A stretch of 48,131 nt of DNA from Fimbriimonas ginsengisoli. GTDB taxonomy: Bacteria > Armatimonadota > Fimbriimonadia > Fimbriimonadales > Fimbriimonadaceae. Where the stretch lies: assembly GCA_016179045.1 (NCBI GenBank), contig JACOSL010000041.1, positions 1 to 48,131 of the forward strand, written 5' to 3'. The notes below the pieces were generated by a model. It did not search any database. It was given only the letters and a program-made list of their open reading frames with translations, and was not told where the DNA came from. Numbering within the stretch: the stretch's first letter is position 1; each line of letters opens with the position of its first letter. Shown piece after piece: positions 1 to 8,112 of this stretch. A program made the position numbers and the translations under genes.

Positions 1-86
1 CATCAAGCACCCTACACACCAGCAAGCGACGACTATCCATAGTGCTCACACTCGTAAACGGCATGCCCCTCCGGACGCCGGGCGTG

Positions 87-127
87 TGGATACGATGTGT
101 TGGCGGACCTGGATACGATGTGTTGGC
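87..127. repeat. 18-bp direct repeat, two copies 23 bp apart
   Basis: TGGATACGATGTGTTGGC occurs at 87-104 and again, identical, at 110-127, separated by five bases. The second copy runs into a GTGTTG/CAACAC inverted repeat (120-125 and 134-139). No gene is visible in 1-319. This repeat, a partial Y element and an H hairpin make up most of the recognisable content. Function unknown; a regulatory or mobile-element-related site is possible. Confidence 0.6.
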
Positions 128-138
128 ATCGGACAACA

Positions 139-200
139 CGGCGGGGGTCGCGCGAAGCGCGGGGGGTGGTACTCCGCCGAAGGCGGAGGAAGTCCGTAGG
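139..200 (-). repeat. partial Y element (CTCCGCC/GGCGGAG tail module)
   Basis: The stretch with a run of Gs, GGTGGTACTCCGCC, a short loop and GGCGGAGG matches the ends of the Y copies at 28792-28956 and 33841-33997. The hairpin CTCCGCC...GGCGGAG is kept while the loop differs (gaa, ttca, gcca). Only this module is present here. Confidence 0.6.
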
Positions 201-267
201 TCTAACGCGTGAAATTGGCCTGGGCACGGCCCGCATGACGGCGAGCGGACGCCCGTTGCCTAGCACA

Positions 268-309
268 GCCTCAGCACTCGCGGCACATGCATCAAAGGGA
301 TGCTGAGGC
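268..309. repeat. H-family hairpin (GCCTCAGCA...TGCTGAGGC), possible terminator
   Basis: GCCTCAGCACTC pairs with GGATGCTGAGGC across an 18-base loop. It ends about 10 bases beyond the stop of the minus-strand FtsB-like gene, so it could end that transcript, although no U-run follows. Other members are at 25193-25235, 25258-25304, 26744-26768, 27257-27281 and 29649-29673. Confidence 0.6.
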
Positions 310-319
310 GCCGTCGGGC

Positions 320-583
320 CTAGCGAGTAACCGCCGGCGCTTCGTCCGGCTTGACGAACCCCTTCTCCCGCGCGAGCGCCTCGCGCCCGATCGGCGCCTC
401 CAGGCGAGCCTTCTCCCGGATCAATTCGACCCGGTGGCGCTCCGATTCGCGCATCTGGGCTTGGGCTTCTTCAGCCCGGCGCCGCTGCTCGGACGCGACC
501 CGCCAGGGCCGCGCGCTGAGCAGCAAACCCGCGCCGACCGCCGCCACCACCAGGGCCACGTTCCACAGCCGCTTTCGCTTCAT
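320..583 (-). CDS. FtsB/DivIC-like septum protein
   Basis: This 87-aa protein has one N-terminal membrane segment (about residues 7-24), a charged coiled coil (about 30-65) and a C-terminal stretch APIGREALAREKGFVKPDE. The last part resembles the 'RxALAREKxGxVxPGE' tail of the FtsB/DivIC family, which forms the divisome FtsQLB subcomplex. Size, one-TM topology and tail all fit. The ATG overlaps the pyruvate kinase stop as ATGA (580-583), so the two are translationally coupled. Placement of this protein downstream of pyk says little about its role. Alternative: another small coiled-coil membrane protein. The family call rests on architecture plus the tail motif. Confidence 0.6.
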   Translation of the reverse strand: MKRKRLWNVALVVAAVGAGLLLSARPWRVASEQRRRAEEAQAQMRESERHRVELIREKARLEAPIGREALAREKGFVKPDEAPAVTR

Positions 584-1992
584 TTGACCACCTGCGTCAG
601 GATCAGATTGGTATTACCCGGCACGCCGGGCGGCACGCCCGCGGTGACGATCACCGAATCCCCCACCTTCAGGCGCCCCATCCCGAGGAAGCCGTTGAGC
701 GCGTTCGCCACGATGTCGTCGGTGCTCCTCGGCTGCTCGACCAGGAGCGCGTCCACCCCCCAGACGATCGCCATCTGCCGGCAGGTTTCCGGCTTCCAGC
801 TCGCGCAGAGGATGGGCGCTTTGGGGCGGAACTTGCTGACGAAGCGCGCGGTTTGGCCGCTGGTGGTGGTGGTCACGATTGCGCGCGGGCGCAGCGCGCG
901 GGCAAGCTCGGCCACCGCGAATGTCACCGCCTCGGTGTGATCGGGCTGCCTCAGGCCGTGTTCGAGGTAACGCCGCTCGATGCGCTCGCGGTCGAACATC
1001 GCCTCCGCCTTCTCCGCGATGCGCGCCATCACGCGCACGCACTGGATCGGATAGTCGCCCACCGCGGTCTCGCCGCTGAGCATGACCGCGTCCGCGCCGT
1101 CGAGGATGGCGTTGGCCACGTCGGTGGCCTCCGCGCGCGTGGGGCGAGCCGAGTGCAGCATGCTTTCGAGCATCTGGGTGGCGATGATTGAGGGCTTGCC
1201 CGCCCGCGAGCAGCGCTCGACGATGCGCTTTTGGGCGAGCGGCACCTCCTCGATCTCCATCTGCAGGCCCATGTCGCCGCGCGCGACCATGACGATGTCG
1301 GCGATCGCCACGATGTCGTCGATGTTCTGCAGCGCGTCTCTGGTTTCGATTTTCGCGCAGAGGGCGGCGTGGCCGCCGAGGCGGTCGAGGGCCCGGCGCA
1401 ACTCGCGGATGTCGGAGGCACGCCGAACGTAGCTGAGGGCGACGAAGTCGGCCCCGATCGCCGCCGCCTCCTGGAGGTCGGCCGCATCCTGATGGGTGAG
1501 GCACGGCACGTCGAAGCTCTTGCCCACGAGGGTGACGCCGTGGTGGCTGCACACGTCCCCGCCGCTGAGCGCCTTCGCCTCGAAGTTGCCGCCGTCCGAG
1601 CCCACGATGCGCAGTTCCACCGCGCCGTCGGCGAGCAGCAGCCGGTCGCCGGGCTTGATCGCGGCGAGGATTTCGGGCTGACCTAGCGGGAGGGCCGCGC
1701 CCTCGTCGGGACCGATGGTGACGTGCATACCGGGTCGCACGTGCACCCGGCCCTTGCCGGGCAGATCGCCGAGGCGGAACTTCGGGCCTTGGAGGTCGAC
1801 CATCACCGCGACCGGCCCCATGCGCGGGCTCAGCTCGCGCAGCCACTCGACCCACTGGCGGCGCAAGGGCCAATCGCCGTGGCTGCAATTGATGCGGGCG
1901 ACGCTCATGCCGGCGTCGATCAGCGCGCGCAGGCGATCCTTGGTGGCGACGGCGGGGCCGAGCGTGCAGACGATCTTGGTGCGGCGTTTCAT
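580..1992 (-). CDS. pyk: pyruvate kinase
   Basis: This 470-aa protein converts phosphoenolpyruvate and ADP to pyruvate and ATP, the last step of glycolysis. It starts with TKIVCTLGPA and carries the CAKIET segment with the catalytic lysine, the metal-binding/active-site block MVARGDMGLQ, and the downstream ATQMLESM and DGADAVMLSGETAVG segments, all hallmarks of the family. The C-terminal allosteric-type domain is present and length is normal. The first gene of a two-gene minus-strand unit, it overlaps the FtsB-like start by 4 bases. The 142-bp gap to the divergent HTH gene must hold its promoter; I see no convincing -10. Confidence 0.96.
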   Translation of the reverse strand: MKRRTKIVCTLGPAVATKDRLRALIDAGMSVARINCSHGDWPLRRQWVEWLRELSPRMGPVAVMVDLQGPKFRLGDLPGKGRVHVRPGMHVTIGPDEGAALPLGQPEILAAIKPGDRLLLADGAVELRIVGSDGGNFEAKALSGGDVCSHHGVTLVGKSFDVPCLTHQDAADLQEAAAIGADFVALSYVRRASDIRELRRALDRLGGHAALCAKIETRDALQNIDDIVAIADIVMVARGDMGLQMEIEEVPLAQKRIVERCSRAGKPSIIATQMLESMLHSARPTRAEATDVANAILDGADAVMLSGETAVGDYPIQCVRVMARIAEKAEAMFDRERIERRYLEHGLRQPDHTEAVTFAVAELARALRPRAIVTTTTSGQTARFVSKFRPKAPILCASWKPETCRQMAIVWGVDALLVEQPRSTDDIVANALNGFLGMGRLKVGDSVIVTAGVPPGVPGNTNLILTQVVK

Positions 1993-2084
1993 TGCTCAGG
2001 CGCGTCGCGCCCTATGGTCAGGACGGCGGGGACCGCGGAAGGTCGCCGCACGGTCACGAGCACATCTCAACGCTGCGGCGCGTC

Positions 2085-2144
2085 ATGGTAATGTCCGGCA
2101 AGGAGTGACAGGGGTTGGCAATGTTTGGTAAAGTTTGGTAAGCT
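2085..2144 (+). promoter_or_regulatory. iteron operator TTGGYAAWGT upstream of the R-M regulator
   Basis: Three head-to-tail 10-bp units lie immediately before the HTH gene: TTGGCAATGT (2115-2124), TTGGTAAAGT (2125-2134) and TTGGTAAGCT (2135-2144). A separated, near-matching unit ATGGTAATGT is at 2085-2094. One unit per helical turn on one DNA face is typical of a binding site for an oligomeric regulator. The adjacent MerR-like protein is the obvious candidate, which would make this an autoregulatory site; that is inference. The site overlaps where a promoter for 2147 would sit. Confidence 0.6.
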
Positions 2145-2146
2145 TG

Positions 2147-2410
2147 ATGGGCAAGAAGCAAAAGGGACAGAAACCGATTTACATGCTTACGGTTGCGGAC
2201 GCGGCGGAGCTGCTCGGTGTTTCGTCTTCAACCCTGAGAAATTGGGATAGGGCCGGGAAGCTGAAGGCTCGCAGGCATCCAATGAATGGATACCGGCTCT
2301 ACGAGAAGGCGGAAATCTTGGTGTTGCGCGAGGCGATTGCAAACTACGGGCCATCCGGGACGGATGAGCCTTCAGGCGGAAAGCACGAAGATGACAACAG
2401 CAGAAAGTAG
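2147..2410 (+). CDS. MerR-like HTH protein, likely controller of the R-M genes
   Basis: This 87-aa protein contains a MerR/IS607-type winged HTH: MLTVADAAELLGVSSSTLRN, then WDRAGKL and a YRLY segment (about residues 12-55), followed by a short hydrophilic tail. It lacks the long coiled coil and effector domain of classical MerR proteins, so it resembles an excisionase or IS607 OrfA-type DNA binder. An upstream in-frame TTG at 2135 lies inside an iteron; ATG 2147 is the better start. The 3' end overlaps the methyltransferase start. Inference: it plays the role of a restriction-modification controller (C) protein and binds the iterons just upstream. Confidence 0.75.
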   Translation: MGKKQKGQKPIYMLTVADAAELLGVSSSTLRNWDRAGKLKARRHPMNGYRLYEKAEILVLREAIANYGPSGTDEPSGGKHEDDNSRK

Positions 2411-4706
2411 CGTAGCGGTGGTGGACGGACAGAACGTGGGAACAGTCTTCACCGAAGGGGCACCAGAGCGAAAGGCGCTGGAGGTGAATTTTCCGTTCGA
2501 GAACCTGCACCGGCTCGCGGAGCTGGAGAGTTGGCGCAAGGAAGTGAACCGACCCATCTACCACGTCCACAAGTGGTGGGCCAATCGACTCGGTTCCGTG
2601 TTCCGGGCGATTCTTCTTGGCGCGGGTCTGCCAGAGACCAAAGACGCCTGGCCAGAGTTCTACAGCCCCAAACATCACTTCGGAGACATGGTCGTTTTAG
2701 ACCCGTTTATGGGTAGCGGCACGACCATCGGTGAAGCATTGAAGTTGGGTTATCGAGCGGTGGGAGTGGATATCAACCCGGTTGCCTACTTCCAAGTAAA
2801 GACGATGCTTGGAGCGCCGGGCGAGGAGGCACTTAGCAGAGGCTTTGAACGGTTGGAAGAACGGGTGGGTTCTAAGATTCAATCTTTGTATCGCTCGAAG
2901 TACAAGGGCCAGGACGCGCACCTTCTCTACACGTTTTGGGTGAAGGTGCTTCCTTGCCCTGACTGTGGAAACAAGACACAGCTTTTTGCGAAGCGGATTT
3001 TTTCGTCAAATGCTTACCCAAAAAACAAGCCCCAATCGTGGGCGGTATGCCCATTTTGCGGCGAAGTGAACGAGGTCCTGTTCACGGATTCAAGCGCCGT
3101 GTGCCGTGGATGCCATTCGGATTTCGACCCGCAACGCGGGTGTATCGAAGGCCAATCGTTTCGATGCCCCGGTTGTGGGGGGCTCCACCGCACGCTCGAC
3201 GTCGTTAGAAGGTTGGGACGTGTTCCGCAGCACGAGATGTATGCTCTGATGCTCCTTCTCCCAAACGGGAAGAAGGTCTATAAAGCCCCGGATGAGTGTG
3301 ACAGGGAGCTTTTCGAGAGCGCGAAAAGGGAGCTTGCAACGCTGGCCCTTCCGATTCCGAACGTAGAGATTCCAGCGGGACACAACACGAATCAGGCCAG
3401 GAGCTACAACTATTTGTATTGGCATGAGATGTTCAACGAGCGTCAGCTTCTCGCGCTCGGAACTCTGTTTCAGGGCATTTTGAGCGAGACTGACCAAAAA
3501 GTGCGCGAAGCGTTGCTCATGCTTGCGTCCGGCGTCCTTGAGTTCAACAACATGTTTTGCTCGTTCAAAGGCGAAGGCACCGGAGCGGTGCGCCATCTCT
3601 TTGCTCACCACATTTTGAAGCCTGAGCGGACACCGCTTGAGGCAAACCCCTGGGGAACCGACAAAAGCAGTGGCTCATTTTCTACTCTCTTCGAAAGGCG
3701 TCTGCTCGCTGCGGTCAGGTACAAGAGGGCTCCGTTTGAACTTCGAGTGGCATCTGCCGCAGGCAAAATCGTGGGCGAAAAGGTGTTCGGGGTAAATCGG
3801 CCGCTGTCGCCGAGAATCGCGTCAAACTTCGCTGAGGTCGCCGAAAGGAAAGCTGACGTGCTGGTGATGGCAAGCGACTCTGGATGCTTGCCGCTTCCAG
3901 ACGCTTCGGTTGACCTTGTAGTTACGGACCCCCCCTATTTCGACAATGTCCACTATTCGGAGCTTGCGGACTTCTTTTTCTGCTGGCTTCAACAAGGGCT
4001 GGCTGAAACTGACCCTGCATTTGCCCCGGCATCGACTCGTCACGGAATGGAGGTGCAGAGTAAAGACGCGGGGAGCTTCAGTCACCTGCTCGGGCGGGTC
4101 TTGAGCGAGTGTTCACGAGTCCTGAAGGCCGGCGGGATTGTCGCCTTTACATTTCAACACGCCCGATGGGAAGCGTGGGCGGCCGTATTGCAAGCTCTTC
4201 GCAGTGCCGGGTTGGAAGTGGTGGCCGTTCATCCGGTCAAAGCTGAGATGAGCGTCTCAATGCCCAAGCTACAGGCAAGAGAACCCATCAACCTTGACCA
4301 AATCATAGTCTGTCGCCACAGAAACGATTGCCAAGGCCGCGTCGCTCTTCCCACCGGACTCGACGTGGCTCGAGACAGCCAGGCAGTCGTGAGTCGGTAC
4401 AACAAGGCTGGAATCAAGCTTTCGCGGGGCGACATACGCGCGATTTTGATGGGGTCTTGCGTAAAGTTAACCAGCCCCCTTACATGCGAGGTAAAGGCCA
4501 GAGAAGCGCTTGATGCACTGCGGAACGGATTGGAGAAGCATTTGAACGCACTGGATCACGGCCAGGATGTAGTTGCCCAGGCAATGCCAGGCGCGAAGTC
4601 GAACGGACAACTGGCTCTCGACATGGTCTTTGAGCGAATGAAGCAGTACTCGCTGGTCAGACCAACTCGAAGACGTCGAACTCAATCGTCACCCCGGCGT
4701 TCGTAG
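2391..4706 (+). CDS. DNA methyltransferase, Zn-ribbon DUF1156/COG1743-like
   Basis: An approximately 771-aa modification enzyme. The N-terminus has the DUF1156-like pattern FPFENLHRLAE then HKWWANR (about residues 34-66). It is followed by the SAM-binding motif LDPFMGSGTT (about 103-112), a central insert with paired Cys motifs (CPDCG, CPFCG, CRGC, CPGCG) forming zinc ribbons, and the catalytic TDPPYFDN (about 512-519). ATG 2391 has a GGAAAG ribosome site and overlaps the HTH gene by 20 bases; an in-frame ATG at 2364 is an alternative. Lower GC than neighbours suggests acquisition. Specificity cannot be read, but DPPY fits an amino (N6-A or N4-C) methylase. Convergent with a putative restriction enzyme. 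Confidence 0.88.
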   Translation: MTTAESSVAVVDGQNVGTVFTEGAPERKALEVNFPFENLHRLAELESWRKEVNRPIYHVHKWWANRLGSVFRAILLGAGLPETKDAWPEFYSPKHHFGDMVVLDPFMGSGTTIGEALKLGYRAVGVDINPVAYFQVKTMLGAPGEEALSRGFERLEERVGSKIQSLYRSKYKGQDAHLLYTFWVKVLPCPDCGNKTQLFAKRIFSSNAYPKNKPQSWAVCPFCGEVNEVLFTDSSAVCRGCHSDFDPQRGCIEGQSFRCPGCGGLHRTLDVVRRLGRVPQHEMYALMLLLPNGKKVYKAPDECDRELFESAKRELATLALPIPNVEIPAGHNTNQARSYNYLYWHEMFNERQLLALGTLFQGILSETDQKVREALLMLASGVLEFNNMFCSFKGEGTGAVRHLFAHHILKPERTPLEANPWGTDKSSGSFSTLFERRLLAAVRYKRAPFELRVASAAGKIVGEKVFGVNRPLSPRIASNFAEVAERKADVLVMASDSGCLPLPDASVDLVVTDPPYFDNVHYSELADFFFCWLQQGLAETDPAFAPASTRHGMEVQSKDAGSFSHLLGRVLSECSRVLKAGGIVAFTFQHARWEAWAAVLQALRSAGLEVVAVHPVKAEMSVSMPKLQAREPINLDQIIVCRHRNDCQGRVALPTGLDVARDSQAVVSRYNKAGIKLSRGDIRAILMGSCVKLTSPLTCEVKAREALDALRNGLEKHLNALDHGQDVVAQAMPGAKSNGQLALDMVFERMKQYSLVRPTRRRRTQSSPRRS

Positions 4707-5406
4707 CTGGGGTCTTCGTTACTGTGGGGCCCCTCTTGCCCCGCAGCTTGATCGTGAAGCCATCCACCTCATCCTTCGAGACGGTTCTTTGCAGCGACCC
4801 GACCTTTTTTATTCGCGGGTCGCTAATGTTCCAGGACTTTGGAAGGATCAGGCTACTCCTTCCGATTCCGTAAGGGTAGATCTCTAACGGGTGCGGGAAG
4901 ACGTACATTTTGCGGTCCCGGATGAACCCGTCGCCATATGAGCCAAAACCGTGAATGGCGACGTTGACGTGGTCATCAGCTAGTTTGTGATCCGAGTTGA
5001 TAAGGTCGGCGTGCGCGATCGCAAGGGAGCAAACTGTTCGCGCTTTCGCCTTCGTACCAGTGTAGAGGAAAAAGACAAGAAACACGTCCCGGCCGCCTTT
5101 CTTGCCCGATGGGATCGTGCTGTTGAAATCGATGTCCTTTCGCGCTGGCTTGCCTTTCGTGAAACCCAGGGCCTTCAACTCGTAGCCTTCGGTCAGGGCT
5201 GCCCTCGTTACTAGAAAATCGGGATAGCTATTGCGGCCTTGCTGGTTGTATGCGAGCTTCCCTTCCTTCAGGCGAGCGGCGAACCAATCCTGGGCGAAGT
5301 ACTCCTTGTCGTTGGCGCTATGTGGCTTCATCGTTTCGCCCTTCGACACTGCCGTCGCCATTCGAACGAAGATGTCCACTGCGAGGGTTGGGGTAGGAGC
5401 GTTCAT
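4657..5406 (-). CDS. PD-(D/E)XK-type restriction endonuclease, probable
   Basis: A 249-aa protein with SYPDFLV (residues about 60-66) followed 13 residues later by YELKALG. This is a textbook PD-x(n)-(E)xK nuclease core, preceded by a charged QDWFAARLKEG helix. A basic region and a C-terminal IELDVF-like strand follow. It faces the DNA methyltransferase tail to tail and their coding ends overlap by 50 bp (4657-4706). That context makes it the cognate restriction enzyme of a Type II-like system. I do not recognise the family, and the target sequence is unknown. The start lies 41 bp beyond the pepF stop, so it may be read from the pepF transcript or its own promoter. Confidence 0.72.
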   Translation of the reverse strand: MNAPTPTLAVDIFVRMATAVSKGETMKPHSANDKEYFAQDWFAARLKEGKLAYNQQGRNSYPDFLVTRAALTEGYELKALGFTKGKPARKDIDFNSTIPSGKKGGRDVFLVFFLYTGTKAKARTVCSLAIAHADLINSDHKLADDHVNVAIHGFGSYGDGFIRDRKMYVFPHPLEIYPYGIGRSSLILPKSWNISDPRIKKVGSLQRTVSKDEVDGFTIKLRGKRGPTVTKTPATNAGVTIEFDVFELV

Positions 5407-5447
5407 TCTTGATCACTGAGCCACCGCTACGCCGGGTGACGAACGGC

Positions 5448-7265
5448 CTAAGTTACCCCCCGCAGCGCGCCCCACTGCTGCTCGAACTCGGACACGAGGC
5501 GCTCCATCGCGGCGAAGCCGCCCTGCCAGAACGCCTCCGACTCGATATCCACCCCCAACTCCGACATCAATTCCGCGGGCGAGCGGGCGCCGCCCCGCTC
5601 CAGCACGCGCACATACCGCTCGGCAAACGACGGCCCTTCCGCCTTCGCCATCTGGAAGAGCGATAGTACGAGCAATTCCCCAAACGCATAGGCGTACACG
5701 TAAAACGGCGCGTGCACGAAGTGCCCCACGTAGCTCCACCAATGGCGGTGCTGCTCGCCCAGCTTCACGCTCGAACCGAACATCGCCTGAAGGCGCGACT
5801 GCCAAAGCTCGCCGATGGCCTCCGCGCTCAGTTCCCCCTGCTCGCGCCGCGAGCGGTGGCAATCGCGCTCGAAGTCGAACATCGCCGCCTGGCGGAAAAC
5901 GGTGGCGAAGATGCCCTCGATCTTCTCCGCGTAGAGCGCGAGGCGGTCCTTGGGGGTGGCCTGCGCGACCAGGCTCTCGAACACGAGCATCTCCCCAAAC
6001 GTGCTCGCAAGCTCGGCGAGGGGCAGGGTGCCGTGAAAGTTGAAGTAGCTCTGGGCTCGGCTGAGCGAGGCGTGCGCCCCGTGGCCCAGTTCGTGGGCGA
6101 GGGTCATCACGTCGTCCATCTTGCCGAGGTAGGTCATGAGCACGACCGGATGGGTGTCGGGGGTGCAGTACGAGCAAAACGCGCCGCCCTGCTTGCCCTT
6201 GCGCGGCTCGGCATCGACCCACGAACGGTCGAAAAACTCGCCCGCCCGCCGCGCCATCTCCACGCTGAAGCCCCCGAACGCGGCGAGGATGATCTCGCGA
6301 GCCCGGTCGTACGAGACCTCCTCCTCGGCGGGGAAGATGGGCGCGTAGCGGTCGATGTGGGTGAGCTCGGGCAGGCCGAGGATTTCGCGTTTTACCGTGT
6401 AGAACCGCTCGACGAGGCCCACATGCTGCCAGCACAGCCGAACCACGAGGTCCACCGTCTCGCGGCTGAGCTCGTTGCTGAGGTGGCGCGCCTGCTCGGC
6501 GAACTGGTGCCCGCGCAGACGATCCTCGACGCTCTTATCCTGAAGCAGGGTGTTGAACGTGAATCCGAGCACCCGCTGCTGGGCGAGGAGGCCTTCGGTG
6601 AACCCGTCGGCGGCGGCCTGGCGCACGGCCCGGTCGGGATCGCGGAACAAGGTGAGGATTTGCTGCTGCGAGAGCATTTCCGGCTCGGTCGCGCCCGGCC
6701 GGCGGAGGGCGAATGTGTTGTTGGCGGTGACTTCCTCGAACAGCCGCACCCACGCGCGCGATCCGGTGTTGGCCACTTCTTCCAGAACCACCTCTTCCTT
6801 CTCGGAGAGGCGATATGGGCTGAAGGTGCGCGCGACCCGCACATAGTGGACGTAACCTTCAAGCGCGGGGTCTTTCAGCGCGCGCTCGATCGCCTCTTCG
6901 GGCGCGGCCTGCAGTTCGAGGTCGAAGAACAGCAGCAGCACGCTCAGCTCGGTGGCCCGTTCGCGCTGCCTTTGCAAGAATGCGCCGATTTCGCTGCTTC
7001 CGGTATCGCCCGCGAACATGAGATGGGCGAACGTGAGCGGCTTCGACACCTCCTGGCTCAAGGCTTCGATCTCGCGCAGGGCGCCGGCGAGGGTGGCGGC
7101 GTCCAGGTCGGGCGAATCGATCTTGCCCTTGTAGCGGGCGACGAACGCCTCGGCCTCGCCCTTGGCCGATTTCCAGAAGGCTTCGATCTTGGGATCGTCA
7201 ATGCCGGAGAAGAGGGCAGAGAGGTCCCAGCGGATGGCGGCGGGTGCGGACGGAGCGGCGCTCAT
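5448..7265 (-). CDS. pepF: oligoendopeptidase F (M3B zinc metallopeptidase)
   Basis: A 605-aa cytosolic peptidase that cleaves short oligopeptides. The zinc motif LAHELGHGAH and the downstream GTLPLAELASTFGEM (third ligand Glu) are present, with the long helical N-terminal M3 domain (AHLMFAGDT, DKSVEDRLRGHQ). Length matches PepF. The frame is open upstream to 7385, but those residues come from repeat X1; the ATG at 7265 (MSAAPSAPAAIRWDLS) begins the family-like sequence. It reads toward the restriction gene. The 257 bp upstream holds repeats X1 and part of Y, so its promoter lies in or near repeats. Confidence 0.93.
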   Translation of the reverse strand: MSAAPSAPAAIRWDLSALFSGIDDPKIEAFWKSAKGEAEAFVARYKGKIDSPDLDAATLAGALREIEALSQEVSKPLTFAHLMFAGDTGSSEIGAFLQRQRERATELSVLLLFFDLELQAAPEEAIERALKDPALEGYVHYVRVARTFSPYRLSEKEEVVLEEVANTGSRAWVRLFEEVTANNTFALRRPGATEPEMLSQQQILTLFRDPDRAVRQAAADGFTEGLLAQQRVLGFTFNTLLQDKSVEDRLRGHQFAEQARHLSNELSRETVDLVVRLCWQHVGLVERFYTVKREILGLPELTHIDRYAPIFPAEEEVSYDRAREIILAAFGGFSVEMARRAGEFFDRSWVDAEPRKGKQGGAFCSYCTPDTHPVVLMTYLGKMDDVMTLAHELGHGAHASLSRAQSYFNFHGTLPLAELASTFGEMLVFESLVAQATPKDRLALYAEKIEGIFATVFRQAAMFDFERDCHRSRREQGELSAEAIGELWQSRLQAMFGSSVKLGEQHRHWWSYVGHFVHAPFYVYAYAFGELLVLSLFQMAKAEGPSFAERYVRVLERGGARSPAELMSELGVDIESEAFWQGGFAAMERLVSEFEQQWGALRGVT

Positions 7266-7299
7266 GGGCGGAATTATGGCTCGCGGGCCGGGAGAAGCA

Positions 7300-7355
7300 T
7301 CTCCCCCTCGATGGGGGAGAAAGCGTGAGTGCAAGGAACGGAAGAGGGGGGGTGA
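7300..7355 (+). repeat. X element copy 1 (intergenic)
   Basis: CTCCCCCTCGATGGGGGAG forms a hairpin and is followed by AAAGCGTGAG and a GCAAGGAACGGAAGAGGG segment. The same order occurs at 37193-37280 and, inverted, at 19121-19190 and 23799-23890. Here it lies between pepF and the DoxX gene; in the other three places it lies inside coding sequence. Confidence 0.75.
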
Positions 7356-7448
7356 TTGACCCTCGAGCTGAAAGGCACGCAACACATTGGGATCGAGTCT
7401 GGAAGTTGCCCATGGAAGGGTTCCCTGGTTGCTGAGCGGGGAAGCGAA

Positions 7449-7493
7449 TCACCCTCCCCCTACCACCTCCCATCAAGGGAGGGGCGCCCGGAA
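7449..7493 (+). repeat. partial Y element (CACCCTCCCC...CCTCCC/GGGAGG hairpin)
   Basis: This is the first module of Y: a pyrimidine-rich CACCCTCCCCCTACC stretch and the hairpin CCTCCCATCAAGGGAGG. The GCTCGCTC and GACGCC hairpin modules are absent. A further half-hairpin (CATCAAGGGAGGGG) is at 8044-8057. Together with X1 it accounts for most of the 257-bp gap between the pepF and DoxX genes. Confidence 0.65.
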
Positions 7494-7522
7494 GCCCATC
7501 CCAGGTCTCCCGAACGAACTGC

Positions 7523-7972
7523 TCAGCCGCGCCGCGAGCGCTTGCTGAACAGCTTTCTGTCGAGCGAGTAAGCACCGGCGCCGGTGAACGCGATGGCGAG
7601 CGCGCTAAGCCCGAGCGCGAGGGGATAGAGAGCGCGGTTCGCGTCCATGACCGAGCCGGTGGCGAGGGCGTGCATCAGCCCACCGTCCGGAAGGCTGGCC
7701 GAGGTCGCCACAAACATATTTACGGCGATCCCAACGGCGGCGAGCCGGGTCAAAAATCCGAATATGAGTGCGAGTGAGCCGAAGAACTCGGCCAAGATCG
7801 AGAGGGTGGCGAGCAGCGTCCCGTACCGCTGGCCCATCGCCTCGACCGTCGCGGAAAAGCCATGCCCGCCGAATGCCCCGAGCATTTTCTGGCTGCCGTA
7901 CCAGATGAGGATGCCTCCGACCGTTAGCCGGGCGATCAGGTTGCCGATGCTTGCCAGCCTATCCGCGTTCAT
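7523..7972 (-). CDS. DoxX family membrane protein
   Basis: A 149-aa protein with four hydrophobic segments (about 10-28, 52-72, 76-95, 118-136). It begins IARLTVGGILIWYGSQKMLG, typical of DoxX/DoxD, whose first helix carries a G-x-x-K motif. In E. coli and mycobacteria relatives act in membrane redox homeostasis; here the role is inferred only from family. Upstream ATG 7972 is the sole good start. It is a single gene, divergent from the c-di-AMP operon and separated from it by about 140 bp. Confidence 0.85.
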   Translation of the reverse strand: MNADRLASIGNLIARLTVGGILIWYGSQKMLGAFGGHGFSATVEAMGQRYGTLLATLSILAEFFGSLALIFGFLTRLAAVGIAVNMFVATSASLPDGGLMHALATGSVMDANRALYPLALGLSALAIAFTGAGAYSLDRKLFSKRSRRG

Positions 7973-8082
7973 TGCATTTTCCTACGGCGCTAGACGCTCT
8001 CTGAACGCCACAAGCATCGCGAATAACCCGCCCCGGACCGTTCCATCAAGGGAGGGGTGCTCGGATGAGGCGGTGGTCAGGT

Positions 8083-8088
8083 TACAAT
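8083..8088 (+). promoter_or_regulatory. -10 box TACAAT of the cdaA operon
   Basis: TACAAT at 8083-8088 would start transcription near 8095. That is downstream of the in-frame ATG at 8065 and just before a ribosome site AGGAAGG (8098-8104). It argues for the TTG start at 8113. No clear -35 is visible, as for the matching boxes before metK and the gene at 40974. Confidence 0.5.
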
Positions 8089-8112
8089 GGGGCAGCCAGG
8101 AAGGCCACCCCT

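Noticed and set aside
614..1888. Long minus-strand frame of 424 codons
   Set aside because: Overlaps pyk in another frame; Arg/Ala/Pro-rich shadow typical of high-GC DNA.
2115..2144. Iterons as a replication origin
   Set aside because: Only three or four short units, no AT-rich region or replication gene beside them; location at a regulator start fits an operator better.
5712..7328. 538-codon plus-strand frame
   Set aside because: Antisense to pepF; no domain-like sequence, while pepF is a clear family member.
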